The notes under the pieces were generated by a model. It searched no databases. It was not told where the DNA came from and worked only from the letters and a program-made list of their open reading frames with translations. A stretch of DNA of 64,000 bases, taken from NCBI GenBank assembly GCA_033782935.1, contig JAWQEG010000166.1, forward strand, positions 1,764,001 to 1,828,000, written 5' to 3'. This stretch comes from Petrolisthes cinctipes. Lineage: Eukaryota > Arthropoda > Malacostraca > Decapoda > Porcellanidae. Of this stretch, positions 47,237-61,015 are shown in pieces (positions within the stretch are counted from its first letter, which is position 1; each line of letters starts with the position of its first letter). The position numbers and the translations under genes were made by a program.

Positions 47237-49993
47237 TTTCGGGTGTTTTGAGCCTGAATTTGAGATATAAACGGGTACTGAAGATGCATCCACATATCGA
47301 CTTTTCTGCACCTAAAAGATCGATTTTCAGTATGTTTTTGGCCTGTATTTTGAAAATACTCTAACACGGAGTAGACATGTACAGATACCTTCTGTTACCT
47401 CTAAATATCGAATTTTCGGGTGTTTTGGGACTGAATTTGAGATATCGATTTTTTGGCACCTAAAATGTCGATTTTTAGCATGTTTTTAGCCTATATTTTG
47501 AAAATATTCTAGCACTGTGTAGGCATGTACAGATTGCTTCTGGGACCCCAAAATATTGAATTTTCGGGTGTTTTGAGCCTGAATTTGAGATATAAACGGG
47601 TACAGAAGATAGATGCACATATTGACTTTGGGTACCAAAAATATCGATTTTCAGCATGCTTTGGGCCTGAATTTTGAAAATACTCTAACACGGAGTAGGC
47701 ATGTACAGATCGCTTCTGGGACCCCAAAATATCGAATTTTCGGGTGTTTAGGGCCAGAATTTGAGATATAAACGGGTACAGAAGATGCATGCACATATCG
47801 ACTTTTGGGCACCTAAAAGATCGATTTTCAGTATGTTTTTGTCCTGTATTTTGAAAATACTCTAACACGGAGTAGGCATGTACAGATTCCTTCTGGGACC
47901 TCTAAATATCGAATTTTCGGGTGTTTTAGGACTGAATTTGAGATCTCGATTTTTTGGCACCTAAAATGTCGATTTTTAGCATGTTTTTAGCCTATATTTT
48001 GAAAATATTCTAGCACTGTGTAGGCATGTACAGATTGCTTCTGAGACCCCAAAATATTGAATTTTCGGGTGTTTTGAGCCTGAATTTGAGATATAATCGG
48101 GTACAGAAGATACATGCACATATTGACTTTGGGCATCTAAAATATCGATTTTCAGCATGTTTTGGGCCTGTATTTTGAAAATACTCTAACACTGAGTAGG
48201 CATGTACAGATTGCTTCTGGGACCCCAAAATATTGAATTTTCGGGTGTTTTGAGCCGGAATTTGAGATATAAACGGGTACTGAAGATGCATGCACATATC
48301 GACTTTTGTGCACCTAAAAGATCGATTTTCAGTATGTTTTGAGCATGTATTTTGAAAATACTCTAACACGGATTAGGCATGTACAGATCGCTTCTGGGAC
48401 CCCTAAATATCGAATTTTCGGGTGTTTTGGGACTGAATTTGAGATATCGACTTTTTGGCACCTAAATGATCGATTTTTAGCATGTTTTTAGCCTATATTA
48501 TGAAAATATTCGAGCACTGTACAGATTGCTTCTGGGACCCCAAAATATTGAATTTTCGAGTGTTTTGAGCCTGAATTTGAGATATAAACGGGTACAGAAG
48601 ATACATGCACATATTGACTTTGGGCACCAAAAATATCGATTTTCAGCATGTTTTGGGCCTGTATTTTGAAAATACTCTAACACTGAGTAGGCATGTACAG
48701 ATTGCTTCTGGGACCCCAATATATTGAATTTTCGGGTGTTTTGAGCCTGAATTTGAGATATAAACGGGTACTGAAGATGCATGCACATATTGACTTTTGT
48801 GCACCTAAAAGATCGATTTTCAGTATGTTTTGAGCATGTATTTTGAAAATACTCTAACACGGAGTAGGCATGTACAGATCGCCTCTGGGACCCCTAAATA
48901 TCGAATTTTCGGGTGTTTTGGGACTGAATTTGAGATATCGACTTTTTGGCACCTAAAAGATCGATTTTTAGCATGTTTTTAGCCTATATTTTGAAAATAT
49001 TCTGGCACTGAGTAGGCGTGTACAGATTGCTTCTGGGACCCCAAAATATTGATTTTTCGGGTGTTTTGAGCCTGAATTTGAGATATAAACGGGTACAGAA
49101 GATACATGCACATATTGACTTTGGGCACCAAAAATATCGATTTTCAGCATGTTTTGGGCCTGAATTTTTAAAATACTCTAACACGGAGTAGGCATGTACA
49201 GATCGCTTCTGGGACCCCAAAATATCGAATTTTCGGGTGTTTAGGGCCAGAATTTGAGATATAAACGGGTACAGATGATGCATGCACATATCGACTTTTG
49301 GGCACCTAAAAGATCGATTTTCAGTATGTTTTTGGCCTGTATTTTGAAAATACTCTAACAAGAATTAGGCATGTACAGATACCTTCTGGGACCTCTAAAT
49401 ATCGAATTTTCGGGTGTTTTGGGACTGAATTTGAGATATCGATTTTTTGGCACCTAAAATGTCGATTTTTAGCATGTTTTTAGCCTATATTTTGAAAATA
49501 TTCTAGCACTGTGTAGGCATGTACAGTTTGCTTCTGGGACCCCAAAATATTGAATTTTCGGGTGTTTTGAGCCTGAATTTGAGATATAAACGGGTACAGA
49601 AGATACATGCACATATTGACTTTGGGCATCTAAAATATCGATTTTCAGCATGTTTTGGGCCTGTATTTTGAAAATACTCTAACACTGTACAGATTGCTTC
49701 TGGGACCCCAAAATATTGAATTTTCGGGTGTTTTGAGCCTGAATTTGAGATATAAACGGGTACTGAAGATGCATGCACATATCGACTTTTGGGCACCTAA
49801 AAGATCGATTTTCAGTATGTTTTGAGCATGTATTTTGAAAATACTCTAACACGGAGAAGGCATGTACAGATCGCTTCTGGGACCCCTAAATATCGAATTT
49901 TCGGGTGTTTTGGGACTGAATTTGAGATATCGACTTTTTGGCACCTAAAAGATCGATTTTTAGCATGTTTTTAGCAAATATTTTGAAAATATT

Positions 49994-52900
49994 CTAGCAT
50001 TGAGTAGGCATGTACAGATTGCTTCTGGGACCCCAAAATATTGAATTTTCGGGTGTTTTGAGCCTGAATTTGAGATATAAACGGGTACAGAAGATACATG
50101 CACATATTGACTTTGGGCACCAAAAATATCGATTTTCAGCATGTTTTGGGCCTGTATTTTGAAAATACTCTAACACTGAGTAGGCATGTACAGATTGCTT
50201 CTGGGACCCCAATATATTGAATTTTCGGGTGTTTTGAGCCAGAATTTGAGATATAAACGGGTACTGAAGATGCATGCACATATTGACTTTTGTGCACCTA
50301 AAAGATCGATTTTCAGTATGTTTTGAGCATGTATTTTGAAAATACTCTAACACTGAGTAGGCATGTACAGATCGCCTCTTGGACCCCTAAATATCGAATT
50401 TTCGGGTGTTTTGGGACTGAATTTGAGATATCGACTTTTTGGCACCTAAAAGATCGATTTTTAGCATGTTTTTAGCCTATATTTTGAAAATATTCTAGCA
50501 CTGAGTAGGCATGTACAGATTGCTTCTGGGACCCCAAAATATTGATTTTTCGGGTGTTTTGAGCCTGAATTTGAGATATAAACGGGTACAGAAGATACAT
50601 GCACATATTGACTTTGGGCACCAAAAATATCGATTTTCAGCATGTTTTGGGCCTGAATGTTGAAAATACTCTAACACGGAGTAGGCATGTACAGATCGCT
50701 TCTGGGACCCCAAAATATCGAATTTTCGGGTGTTTAGGGCCAGAATTTGAGATATAAACGGGTACAGAAGATGCATGCACATATCGACTTTTGGGCAACT
50801 AAAAGATCGATTTTCAGTATGTTTTTGGCCTGTATTTTGAAAATACTCTAACAAGGAGTAGGCATGTACAGATACCTTCTGGGACCTCTAAATATCGAAT
50901 TTTCGGGTGTTTTGGGAATGAATTTGAGATATCGATTTTTTGGCACCTAAAATGTCGATTTTTAGCATGTTTTTAGACTATATTTTGAAAATATTCTAGC
51001 ACTGTGTAGGCATGTACAGATTGCTTCTGGGACCCCAAAATATTGAATTTTCGGGTGTTTTGAGCCTGAATTTGAGATATAAACGGGTACAGAAGATACA
51101 TGCACATATTGACTTTGGGCATCTAAAATATCGATTTTCAGTATGTTTTGGGCCTGTATTTTGAAAATACTCTAACACTGTACAGATTGCTTCTGGGACC
51201 CCAAAATATTGAATTTTCGAGTGTTTTGAGCCTGAATTTGAGATATAAACGGGTACTGAAGATGCATGCACATATCGACTTTTGTGCACCTAAAAGATCG
51301 ATTTTCAGTATGTTTTGAGCATGTATTTTGAAAATACTTTAACACGGAGTAGGCATGTACAGATCGCTTCTGGGACCCCAAAATATCGAATTTTCGGGTG
51401 TTTAGGGCCAGAATTTGAGATATAAACGGGTACAGAAGATGCATGCACATATCGACTTTTGGGCACCTAAAAGATCGATTTTCAGTATGTTTTTGGCCTG
51501 TATTTTGAAAATATTCTAACACGGAGTAGGCATGTACAGATACCTTCTGGGACCTCTAAATATCGAATTTTTGGGTGTTATGGGACTGAATTTGAGATAT
51601 AGTTTTTTTGGCACCTATAATATCGATTTTTAGCATGTTTTTAGCCTATATTTTGAAAATATTCTAGCACTGTGTAGGCATGTACAGATTGCTTCTGGGA
51701 CCCCAAAATATTGAATTTTCGGGTGTTTTGAGCCTGAATTTGATATATAAACGGGTACAGAAGATACATGCACATATTGACTTTGGGCATCTAAAATATC
51801 GATTTTCAGCATGTTTTGGGCCTGTATTTTGAAAATACTCTAACACTGAGTAGGCATGTACAGATTGCTTCTGGGACCCTAAAATATTGAATTTTCGGGT
51901 GTTTTGAGCCTGAATTTGAGATATAAACGGGTACTGAAGATGCATGCACATATCGACTTTTGTGCACCTAAAAGATCGATTTTCAGTATGTTTTGAGCAT
52001 GTATTTTGAAAATACTCTAACACGGAGTAGGCATGTACAGATTGCTTCTGGGACCCCTAAATATCGAATTTTCGGGTGTTTTGGGACTGAATTTGAGATA
52101 TCGACTTTTTGGCACCTAAAAGATCGATTTTTAGCATGTTTTTAGCCTATATTTTGAAAATATTCTAGCATTGAGTAGGCATGTACAGATTGCTTCTGGG
52201 ACCCCAAAATATTGAATTTTCGGGTGTTTTGAGCCTGAATTTGAGATATAAACGGGTACAGAAGATACATGCACATATTGACTTTGGGCACCAAAAATAT
52301 CGATTTTCAGCATGTTTTGGGCCTGTATTTTGAAAATACTCTAACACTGAGTAGGCATGTACAGATTGCTTCTGGGACCCCAATATATTGAATTTTCGGG
52401 TGTTTTGAGCCAGAATTTGAGATATAAACGGGTACTGAAGATGCATGCACATATTGACTTTTGTGCACCTAAAAGATCGATTTTCAGTATGTTTTGAGCA
52501 TGTATTTTGAAAATACTCTAACACTGAGTAGGCATGTACAGATCGCCTCTTGGACCCCTAAATATCGAATTTTCGGGTGTTTTGGGACTGAATTTGAGAT
52601 ATCGACTTTTTGGCACCTAAAAGATCGATTTTTAGCATGTTTTTAGCCTATATTTTGAAAATATTCTAGCACTGAGTAGGCATGTACAGATTGCTTCTGG
52701 GACCCCAAAATATTGATTTTTCGGGTGTTTTGAGCCTGATTTCGAGATATAAACGGGTACAGAAGATACATGCACATATTGACTTTGGGCACCAAAAATA
52801 TCGATTTTCAGCATGTTTTGGGCCTGAATTTTGAAAATACTCTAACACGGAGTAGGCATGTACAGATTTCTTCTGGGACCCCAAAATATCGAATTTTCGG

Positions 52901-53540
52901 GTGTTTAGGGCCAGAATTTGAGATATAAACGGGTACAGAAGATGCATGCACATATCGACTTTTGGGCACCTAAAAGATCGATTTTCAGTATGTTTTTGGC
53001 CTGTATTTTGAAAATACTCTAACAAGGAGTAGGCATGTACAGATACCTTCTGGGACCTCTAAATATCGAATTTTCGGGTGTTTTGGGACTGAATTTGAGA
53101 TATCGATTTTTTGGCACCTAAAAAGTCGATTTTTAGCATGTTTTTAGACTATATTTTGAAAATATTCTAGCACTGTGTAGGCATGTACAGATTGCTTCTG
53201 GGACCCCAAAATATTGAATTTTCGGGTGTTTTGAGCCTGAATTTGAGATATAAACGGGTACAGAAGATACATGCACATATTGACTTTGGGCATCTAAAAT
53301 ATCGATTTTCAGTATGTTTTGGGCCTGTATTTTGAAAATACTCTAACACTGTACAGATTGCTTCTGGGACCCCAAAATATTGAATTTTCGAGTGTTTTGA
53401 GCCTGAATTTGAGATATAAACGGGTACTGAAGATGCATGCACATATCGACTTTTGTGCACCTAAAAGATCGATTTTCAGTATGTTTTGAGCATGTATTTT
53501 GAAAATACTTTAACACGGAGTAGGCATGTACAGATCGCTT
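49994..53540 (+). repeat. 2171-bp tandem duplication
   Basis: Marks 49994, 50495 and 50996 recur at 52165, 52666 and 53167, all at +2171. Shared private variants are CTAGCATTGAG, CCCCAATATATTG, CGCCTCTTGGACC, ATATTGATTTTTCGGG, TTTTTAGACTATATT and ATACTTTAACACGG. Homology ends near 53,548, where the right copy joins a b monomer through CCCCGATATATCG. Confidence 0.85.
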
Positions 53541-54339
53541 CTGGGACCCCGATATATCGAATTTTCGGGTGTTTTGGGACTGAATTTGAGATATCGACTT
53601 TTTGGCACCTAAAAGATCGATTTTTAGCATGTTTTTAGCCTATATTTTGAAAATATTCTAGCACTGAGTAGGCATGTACAGATTGCTTCTGGGACCCCAA
53701 AATATTGAATTTTCGGGTGTTTAGGGCCAGAATTTGAGATATAAACGGGTACAGAAGATGCATGCACATATCGACTTTTGGGCACCTAAAAGATCGATTT
53801 TCAGTATGTTTTTGGCCTGTATTTTGAAAATACTCTAACACGGAGTAGGCATGTACAGATACCTTATGGGACCTCTAAATATCGAATTTTCGGGTGTTTT
53901 GGGACTGAATTTGAGATATCGATTTTTGGCACCTAAAATGTCGATTTTTAGCATGTTTTTAGCCTATATTTTGAAAATATTCTAGCACTGTACAGATTGC
54001 TTCTGGGACCCCAAAATATTGAATTTTCGGGTGTTTTGAGCCTGAATTTGAGATATAAACGGGTACAGAAGATACATGCACATATTGACTTTGGGCACCA
54101 AAAATATCGATTTTCAGCATGTTTTGGGCCTGAATTTTGAAAATACTGTAACACGGAGTAGGCATGTACAGATCGCTTCTGGGACCCCAAAATATCGAAT
54201 TTTCGGGTGTTTTGAGCCTGAATTTGAGATATAAACGGGTACTGAAGATGCATGCACATATCGACTTTTGTGCACCTAAAAGATCGATTTTCAGTATGTT
54301 TTGAGCATGTATTTTGAAAATACTCTAACACGGAGTAGG

Positions 54340-57300
54340 CATGTACAGATCACTTCTGGGACCCCTAAATATCGAATTTTCGGATGTTTTGGGACTGAAT
54401 TTGAGATATCGACTTTTTGGCACCTAAAAGATCGATTTTTAGCATGTTTTTAGCCTATATTTTGAAAATATTCTAGCACTGAGTAGGCATGTACAGATTG
54501 CTTCTGGGACCCCAAAATATTGAATTTTCGGTTGTTTTGAGCCTGAATTTGAGATATAAACGGGTACAGAAGATACATGCACATATTGACTTTGGGCACC
54601 AAAAATATCGATTTTCAGCATGTTTTGGGCCTGAATTTTGAAAATACTCTAACACGGAGTAGGCATGTACAGATCGCTTCTGGGACCCGAAAATATAGAA
54701 TTTTCGGGTGTTTCGAGCCTAAATTTGAGATATAAACGGGTACTGAAGATGCATCCACATATCGACTTTTGTGCACCTAAAGATCGATTTTCAGCATGTT
54801 TTGGGCCTGAATTTTGAAAATATTCTAGCACTGTGTAGGCATGTACAGATTGCTTCTGGGACCCCAAAATATTGAATTTTCGGGTGTTTTGAGCCTGAAT
54901 TTGAGATATAAACGGGTACAGAAGATACATGCACATATTGACTTTGGGCATCTAAAATATCGATTTTCAGCATGTTTTGGGCCTGCATTTTGAAAATACT
55001 CTAACACTGAGTAGGCATGTACAGATTGCTTCTGGGACCCCAAAATATTGAATTTTCGGGTGTTTTGAGCCTGAATTTGAGATATAAACGGGTACTGAAG
55101 ATGCATGCACATATCGACTTTTGTGCACCTAAAAGATCGATTTTCAGTATGTTTTGAGCATGTTTTTTGAAAATACTCTAACACGGAGTAGGCATGTACA
55201 GATCGCTTCTGGGACCCCTAAATATCGAATTTTCGGGTGTTTTGGGACTGAATTTGAGATATCGACTTTTTGGCACCTAAAAGATCGATTTTTAGCATGT
55301 TTTTAGCCTATATTTTGAAAATATTCTAGCACTGTACAGATTGCTTCTGGGACCCCAAAATATTGAATTTTCGGGTGTTTTGAGCCTGAATTTGAGATAT
55401 AAACGGGTACAGAAGATACATGCACATATTGACTTTGGGCACCAAAAATATCGATTTTCAGCATGTTTTGGGCCTGAATTTTGAAAATACTCTAACACGG
55501 AGTAGGCATGTACAGATCGCTTCTGGGACCCCAAAATATCGAATTTTTGGGTGTTTAGGGCCAGAATTTGAGATATAAACGGGTACAGAAGATGCATGCA
55601 CATATCGACTTTTGGGCACCTAAAAGATCGATTTTCAGTATGTTTTTGGCCTGTATTTTGAAAATACTCTAACACGGAGTAGGCATGTACAGATACCTTC
55701 TGGGACCTCTAAATATCGAATTTTCGGGTGTTTTGGGACTGAATTTGAGATATCGATTTTTTGGCACCTAAAATGTCGATTTTTAGCATGTTTTTAGCCT
55801 ATATTTTGAAAATATTCTAGCACTGTCTAGGCATGTACAGATTGCTTCTGGGACCCCAAAATCTTGAATTTTCGGGTGTTTTGAACCTGAATTTGAGATA
55901 TAAACGGGTACAGAAGATACATGCACAAATTGACTTTGGGCATCTAAAATATCGATTTTCAGCATGTTTTCGGCCTGTATTTTGAAAATACTCTAACACT
56001 GAGTAGGCATGTACATATTGCTTCTGGGACCCCAAAATATTGAATTTTCGGGTGTTTTGAGCCTGAATTTGAGATATAAACGGGTACTGAAGATGCATGC
56101 ACATATCGACTTTTGTGCACCTAAAAGATCGATTTTCAGTATGTTTTGAGCATGTATTTTGAAAATACTCTAACACGGAGTAGGCATGTACAGATCACTT
56201 CTGGGACCCCTAAATATCGAATTTTCGGATGTTTTGGGACTGAATTTGAGATATCGACTTTTTGGCACCTAAAAGATCGATTTTTAGCATGTTTTTAGCC
56301 TATATTTTGAAAATATTCTAGCACTGAGTAGGCATGTACAGATTGCTTCTGGGACCCCAAAATATTGAATTTTCGGTTGTTTTGAGCCTGAATTTGAGAT
56401 ATAAACGGGTACAGAAGATACATGCACATATTGACTTTGGGCACCAAAAATATCGATTTTCAGCATGTTTTGGGCCTGAATTTTGAAAATACTCTAACAC
56501 GGAGTAGGCATGTACAGATCGCTTCTGGGACCCGAAAATATCGAATTTTCGGGTGTTTCGAGCCTAAATTGGAGATATAAACGGGTACTGAAGATGCATC
56601 CACATATCGACTTTTGTGCACCTAAAAGATCGATTTTCAGCATGTTTTGGGCCTGAATTTTGAAAATATTCTAGCACTGTGTAGGCATGTACAGATTGCT
56701 TCTGGGACCCCAAAATATTGAATTTTAGGGTGTTTTGAGCCTGAATTTGAGATATAAACGGGTACAGAAGATACATGCACATATTGACTTTAGGCATCCA
56801 AAATATCGATTTTCAGCATGTTTTGGGCCTGTATTTTGAAAATACTCTAACACTGAGTAGGCATGTACAGATTGCTTCTGGGACCCCAAAATATTGAATT
56901 TTCGGGTGTTTTGAGCCTGAATTTGAGATATAAACGGGTACAGAAGATGCATGCACATATCGACTTTTGGGCACCTAAAAGATCGATTTTCAGTATGTTT
57001 TTGGCCTGTATTTTGAAAATACTCTAACACGGAGTAGGCATGTACAGATTGCTTCTGGGACCCCTAAATATCGAATTTTCGGGTGTTTTGGGACTGAATT
57101 TGAGATATCGACTTTTTGGCACCTAAAAGATCGATTTTTAGCATGTTTTTAGCCTATATTTTGAAAATATTCTAGCACTGTACAGATTGCTTCTGGGACC
57201 CCAAAATATTGAATTTTCGGGTGTTTTGAGCCTGAATTTGAGATATAAACGGGTACAGAAGATACATGCACATATTGACTTTTGGCATCTAAAATATCGA

Positions 57301-57400
57301 TTTTCAGCATGTTTTGGGCCTGTATTTTGAAAATACTCTAACACTGAGTAGGCATGTACAGATTGCTTCTGGGACCCCAAAATATTGAATTTTCGGGTGT
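54340..57400 (+). repeat. 1845-bp tandem duplication
   Basis: Marks 54473, 54825 and 55326 recur at 56318, 56671 and 57172 (offset 1845-1846). Shared features are CAGATCACTTCTGG, TTCGGATGTTTTGG, GTGTTTCGAGCC and a hybrid monomer that ends as b (TATTCTAGCACTGTG) after a c1-like middle (GTTTTGGGCCTGAATTTTG). The left copy has lost one A (ACCTAAAGATCG) near 54,780. Confidence 0.83.
56530..56546 (-). other. CENP-B-box-like motif, copy 6
   Basis: Same 17 bases. The homologous site in the partner copy, near 54,685, is disrupted by a C-to-A change (ATATAGAATT). Confidence 0.4.
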
Positions 57401-60400
57401 TTTAAGCCTGAATTTGAGATATAAACGGGTACTGAAGATGCATACACATATCGAGTTTTGTGCACCTAAAAGATCGATTTTCAGTATGTTTTGAGCATGT
57501 ATTTTGAAAATACTCTAACACGGAGTAGGCATGTACAGATCGCTTCTGGGACCCCAAAATATCGAATTTTCGGGTGTTTAGGGCCAGAATTGGAGATATA
57601 AACGGGTACAGAAGATGCATGCACATATCGACTTTTGGGCACCTAAAAGATCGATTTTTAGTATGTTTTTGGCCTGTATTTTGAAAATACTCTAACACGG
57701 AGTAGGCATGTACAGATACCTTCTGGGACCTCTAAATATCGAATTTTCGGGTGTTTTGGGACTGAATTTGATATATCGATTTTTTGGCACCTAAAATGTC
57801 GATTTTTAGCATGTTTTTAGCCTATATTTTGAAAATATTCTAGCACTGTGTAGGCATGTACAGATTGCTTCTGGGACCCCAAAATATTGAATTTTCGGGT
57901 GTTTTGAGCCTGAATTTGAGATATAAACGGGTACTGAAGATGCATGCACATATCGACTTTTGTGCATCTAAAAGATCGATTTTAAGTATGTTTTGAGCAT
58001 GTATTTTGAAAATACTCTAACACGGAGTAGGCATGTACAGATCGCTTCTGGGACCCCTAAATATCGAATTTTCGGGTGTTTTGGGACTGAATTTGAGATA
58101 TCGACTTCTTGGCACCTAAAAGATCGATTTTTAGCATGTTTTTAGGCTATATTTTGAAAATATTCTAGCACTGTGTAGGCATGTACAGATTGCTTCTGGG
58201 ACCCGAAAATATTGAATTTTCGGGTGTTTTGAGCCTGAATTTGAGATATAAACGGGTACAGAAGATACATGCACATATTGACTTTGGGCACCAAAAATAT
58301 CGATTTTCAGCATGTTTTGGTCCTGAATTTTGAAAATACTCTAACACGGAGTAGGGATGTATAGATCGCTTCTGGGACCCCAAAATATCGAATTTTCGGG
58401 TGTTTAGGGCCAGAATTTGAGATATAAACGGGTACAGAAGATGCATGCACATATCGACTTTTGGGCACCTAAAAGATCGATTTTCAGTATGTTTTTGGCC
58501 TGTATTTTGAAAATACTCTAACACGGAGTAGGCATGTACAGATACCTTCTGGGACCTCTAAATATCGAATTTTCGGGTGTTTTGGGACTGAATTTGAGAT
58601 ATCGATTTTTTGGCACCTAAAATGTCGATTTTTAGCATGTTTTTAGCCTATATTTTGAAAATATTCTAGCACTGTGTAGGCATGTACAGATTGCTTCTGG
58701 GACCCCAAAATATTGAATTTTCGGGTGTTTTGAGCCTGAATTTGAGATATAAACGGGTACAGAAGATACATGCACATATTGACTTTTGGCATCTAAAATA
58801 TCGATTTTCAGCATGTTTTGGGCCTGTATTTTGAAAATACTCTAACACTGAGTAGGCATGTACAGATTGCTTCTGGGACCCCAAAATATTGAATTTTCGG
58901 GTGTTTTGAGCCTGAATTTGAGATATAAACGGGTACTGAAGATGCATCCACATATCGACTTTTGTGCACCTAAAAGATCGATTTTCAGTATGTTTTGAGC
59001 ATGTATTTTGAAAATACTCTAACACGGAGTAGGCATGTACAGATAGCTTCTGGGACCCCTAAATATCGAATTTTCGGGTGTTTTGGGACTGAATTTGAGA
59101 TATCGACTTTTTGGCACCTAAAAGATCGATTTTTAGCATGTTTTTAGCCTATATTTTGAAAATATTCTAGCACTGAGTACAGATTGCTTCTGGGACCCCA
59201 AAATATTGAATTTTCGGGTGTTTTGAGCCTGAATTTGAGATATAAACGGGTACAGAAGATACATGCACATATTGACTTTGGGCACCAAAAATATCGATTT
59301 TCAGCATGTTTTGGGCCTGAATTTTGAAAATACTCTCCCACGGATTAGGCATGTACAGATCGCTTCAGGGACCCCAAAATATCGAATTTTCGGGTGTTTA
59401 GTGCCAGAATTTGAGATATAAACGGGTACAGAAGATGCATGCACATATCGACTTTTGGGCACCTAAAAGATCGATTTTCAGTATGTTTTTGGCCTGTATT
59501 TTGAAAATACTCTAACACGGAGTAGGCATGTACAGATACCTTCTGGGACCTCTAAATATCGAATTTTCGGGTGTTTTGGGACTGAATTTGATATATCGAT
59601 TTTTTGGCACCTAAAATGTCGATTTTTAGCATGTTTTTAGCCTATATTTTGAAAATATTCTAGCACTGTGTAGGCATGTACAGATTGCTTCTGGGACCCC
59701 AAAATATTGAATTTTCGGATGTTTTGAGTCTGAATTTGAGATATAAACGGGTACAGAAGATACATGCACATATTGACTTTGGGCATCTAAAATATCGATT
59801 TTCAGCATGTTTTGGGCCAGTATTTTGAAAATACTCTAACACTGAGTAGGCATGTACAGATTGCTTCTGGGACCCCAAAATATTGAATTTTCGGGTGTTT
59901 TGAGCCTGAATTTGAGATATAAACGGGTACTGAAGATGCATGCACATATCGACTTTTGTGCACCTAAAAGATCGATTTTTAGCTTGTTTTTAGCCTATAT
60001 TTTGAAAATATTCTAGCACTGAGTAGGCATGTACAGATTGCTTCTGGGACCCCAAAATATTGAATTTTCGGGTGTTTTGAGCCTGAATTTGAGATATAAA
60101 CGGGTACAGAAGATACATGCACATATTGACTTTGGGCACCAAAAATATCGATTTTCAGCATGTTTTGGGCCTGAATTTTGAAAATGCTCTAACACGGAGT
60201 AGGCATGTACAGATCGCTTCTGGGACCCCAAAATATCGAATTTTCGGGTGTTTAGGGCCAGAATTTGAGATATAAACGGGTACAGAAGATGCATGCACAT
60301 ATCGACTTTTGGGCACCTAAAAGATCGATTTTTAGTATGTTTTTGGCCTATATTTTGAAAATATTCTATCACTGTGTAGGCATGTACAGATTGCTTCTGG

Positions 60401-61015
60401 GACCCCAAAATATTGAATTTTCGGGTGTTTTGAGCCTGAATTTGAGATATAAACGGGTACTGAAGATGCATGCACATATCTACTTTTGTGCATCTAAAAG
60501 ATCGATTTTCAGTATGTTTTGAGCATGTATTTTGAAAATACTCTAACACGGAGTAGGCATGTACAGATCGCTTCTGGGACCCCTAAATATCGAATTTTCG
60601 GGTGTTTTGGGACTGAATTTTAGATATCGACTTTTTGGCACCTAAAAGATAGATTTTTAGCATGTTTTTAGGCTATATTTTGAAAATATTCTAGCACTGA
60701 GTAGGCATGTACAGATTGCTTCTGGGACCCCAAAATATCGAATTCTCGGGTGTTTTGAGCCTGAATTTGAGATATAAACGGGTACTGAAGATACATGCAC
60801 ATATCGACTTTTGTGCACCTAAAAGATCTATTTTCAGTATGTTTTGAGCATGTATTTTGAAAATACTCTAACACGGAGTAGGCATGTACAGATCGCTTCT
60901 GGGACCCCTAAATATCGAATTTTCGGGTGTATTAGGACTGAATTTGAGATATCGACTTTTTGGCACCTAAAAGATCGATTTTTAGCATGTTTTTAGCCTA
61001 TATTTTGAAAATATT
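57401..61015 (+). repeat. Most irregular stretch: short and fused HOR units
   Basis: Consecutive unit spacings are 668 (from 57172), 325, 501, 501, 493, 353, 353, 325 and 325. Fusion monomers dominate: a2 ending in TTTTTAGCCTATATT near 59,980, and a1 ending in TTTTTGGCCTATATT then CTATCACTG near 60,345-60,370. The sequence is otherwise plain satellite. Confidence 0.82.
59660..60365 (+). repeat. Two consecutive 353-bp units lacking a normal b monomer
   Basis: Each unit consists of a c monomer and an a monomer whose end has been replaced by the b end (CCTATATTTTGAAAATATTC). The 29-bp deletion typical of b is absent, so the recombination point lies in the last third of the monomer. Confidence 0.8.

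Larger units (their letters stand above)
44511..49993 (+). repeat. Irregular satellite with a 1503-bp duplication
   Basis: Marks 45002, 45503 and 46004 recur at 46505, 47006 and 47509. Both copies share ATAAACGAGTACAG, GTAGGCGTGTACAG, GGGACCCGAAAATATCG and GAATTTGGGATATCG. The second copy has an expanded T run (GGTTGTTTTTTTAGC) near 47,063. The unit at about 44.8-45.0 kb is heavily mutated: GGAAACC, TTGTCCTG, ACTATAACAC, CCTTTTGGG, ATCTAATTTTC and CTAGTACTG all fall within about 210 bp. Confidence 0.82.

Noticed and set aside
46980..47520. Possible transposon or foreign insertion around the long T run near 47,063
   Set aside because: The sequence on both sides stays in satellite register. 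The unit is only 2 bp longer than normal (503 bp), explained by a T-run expansion in GGTTGTTTTTTTAGC.
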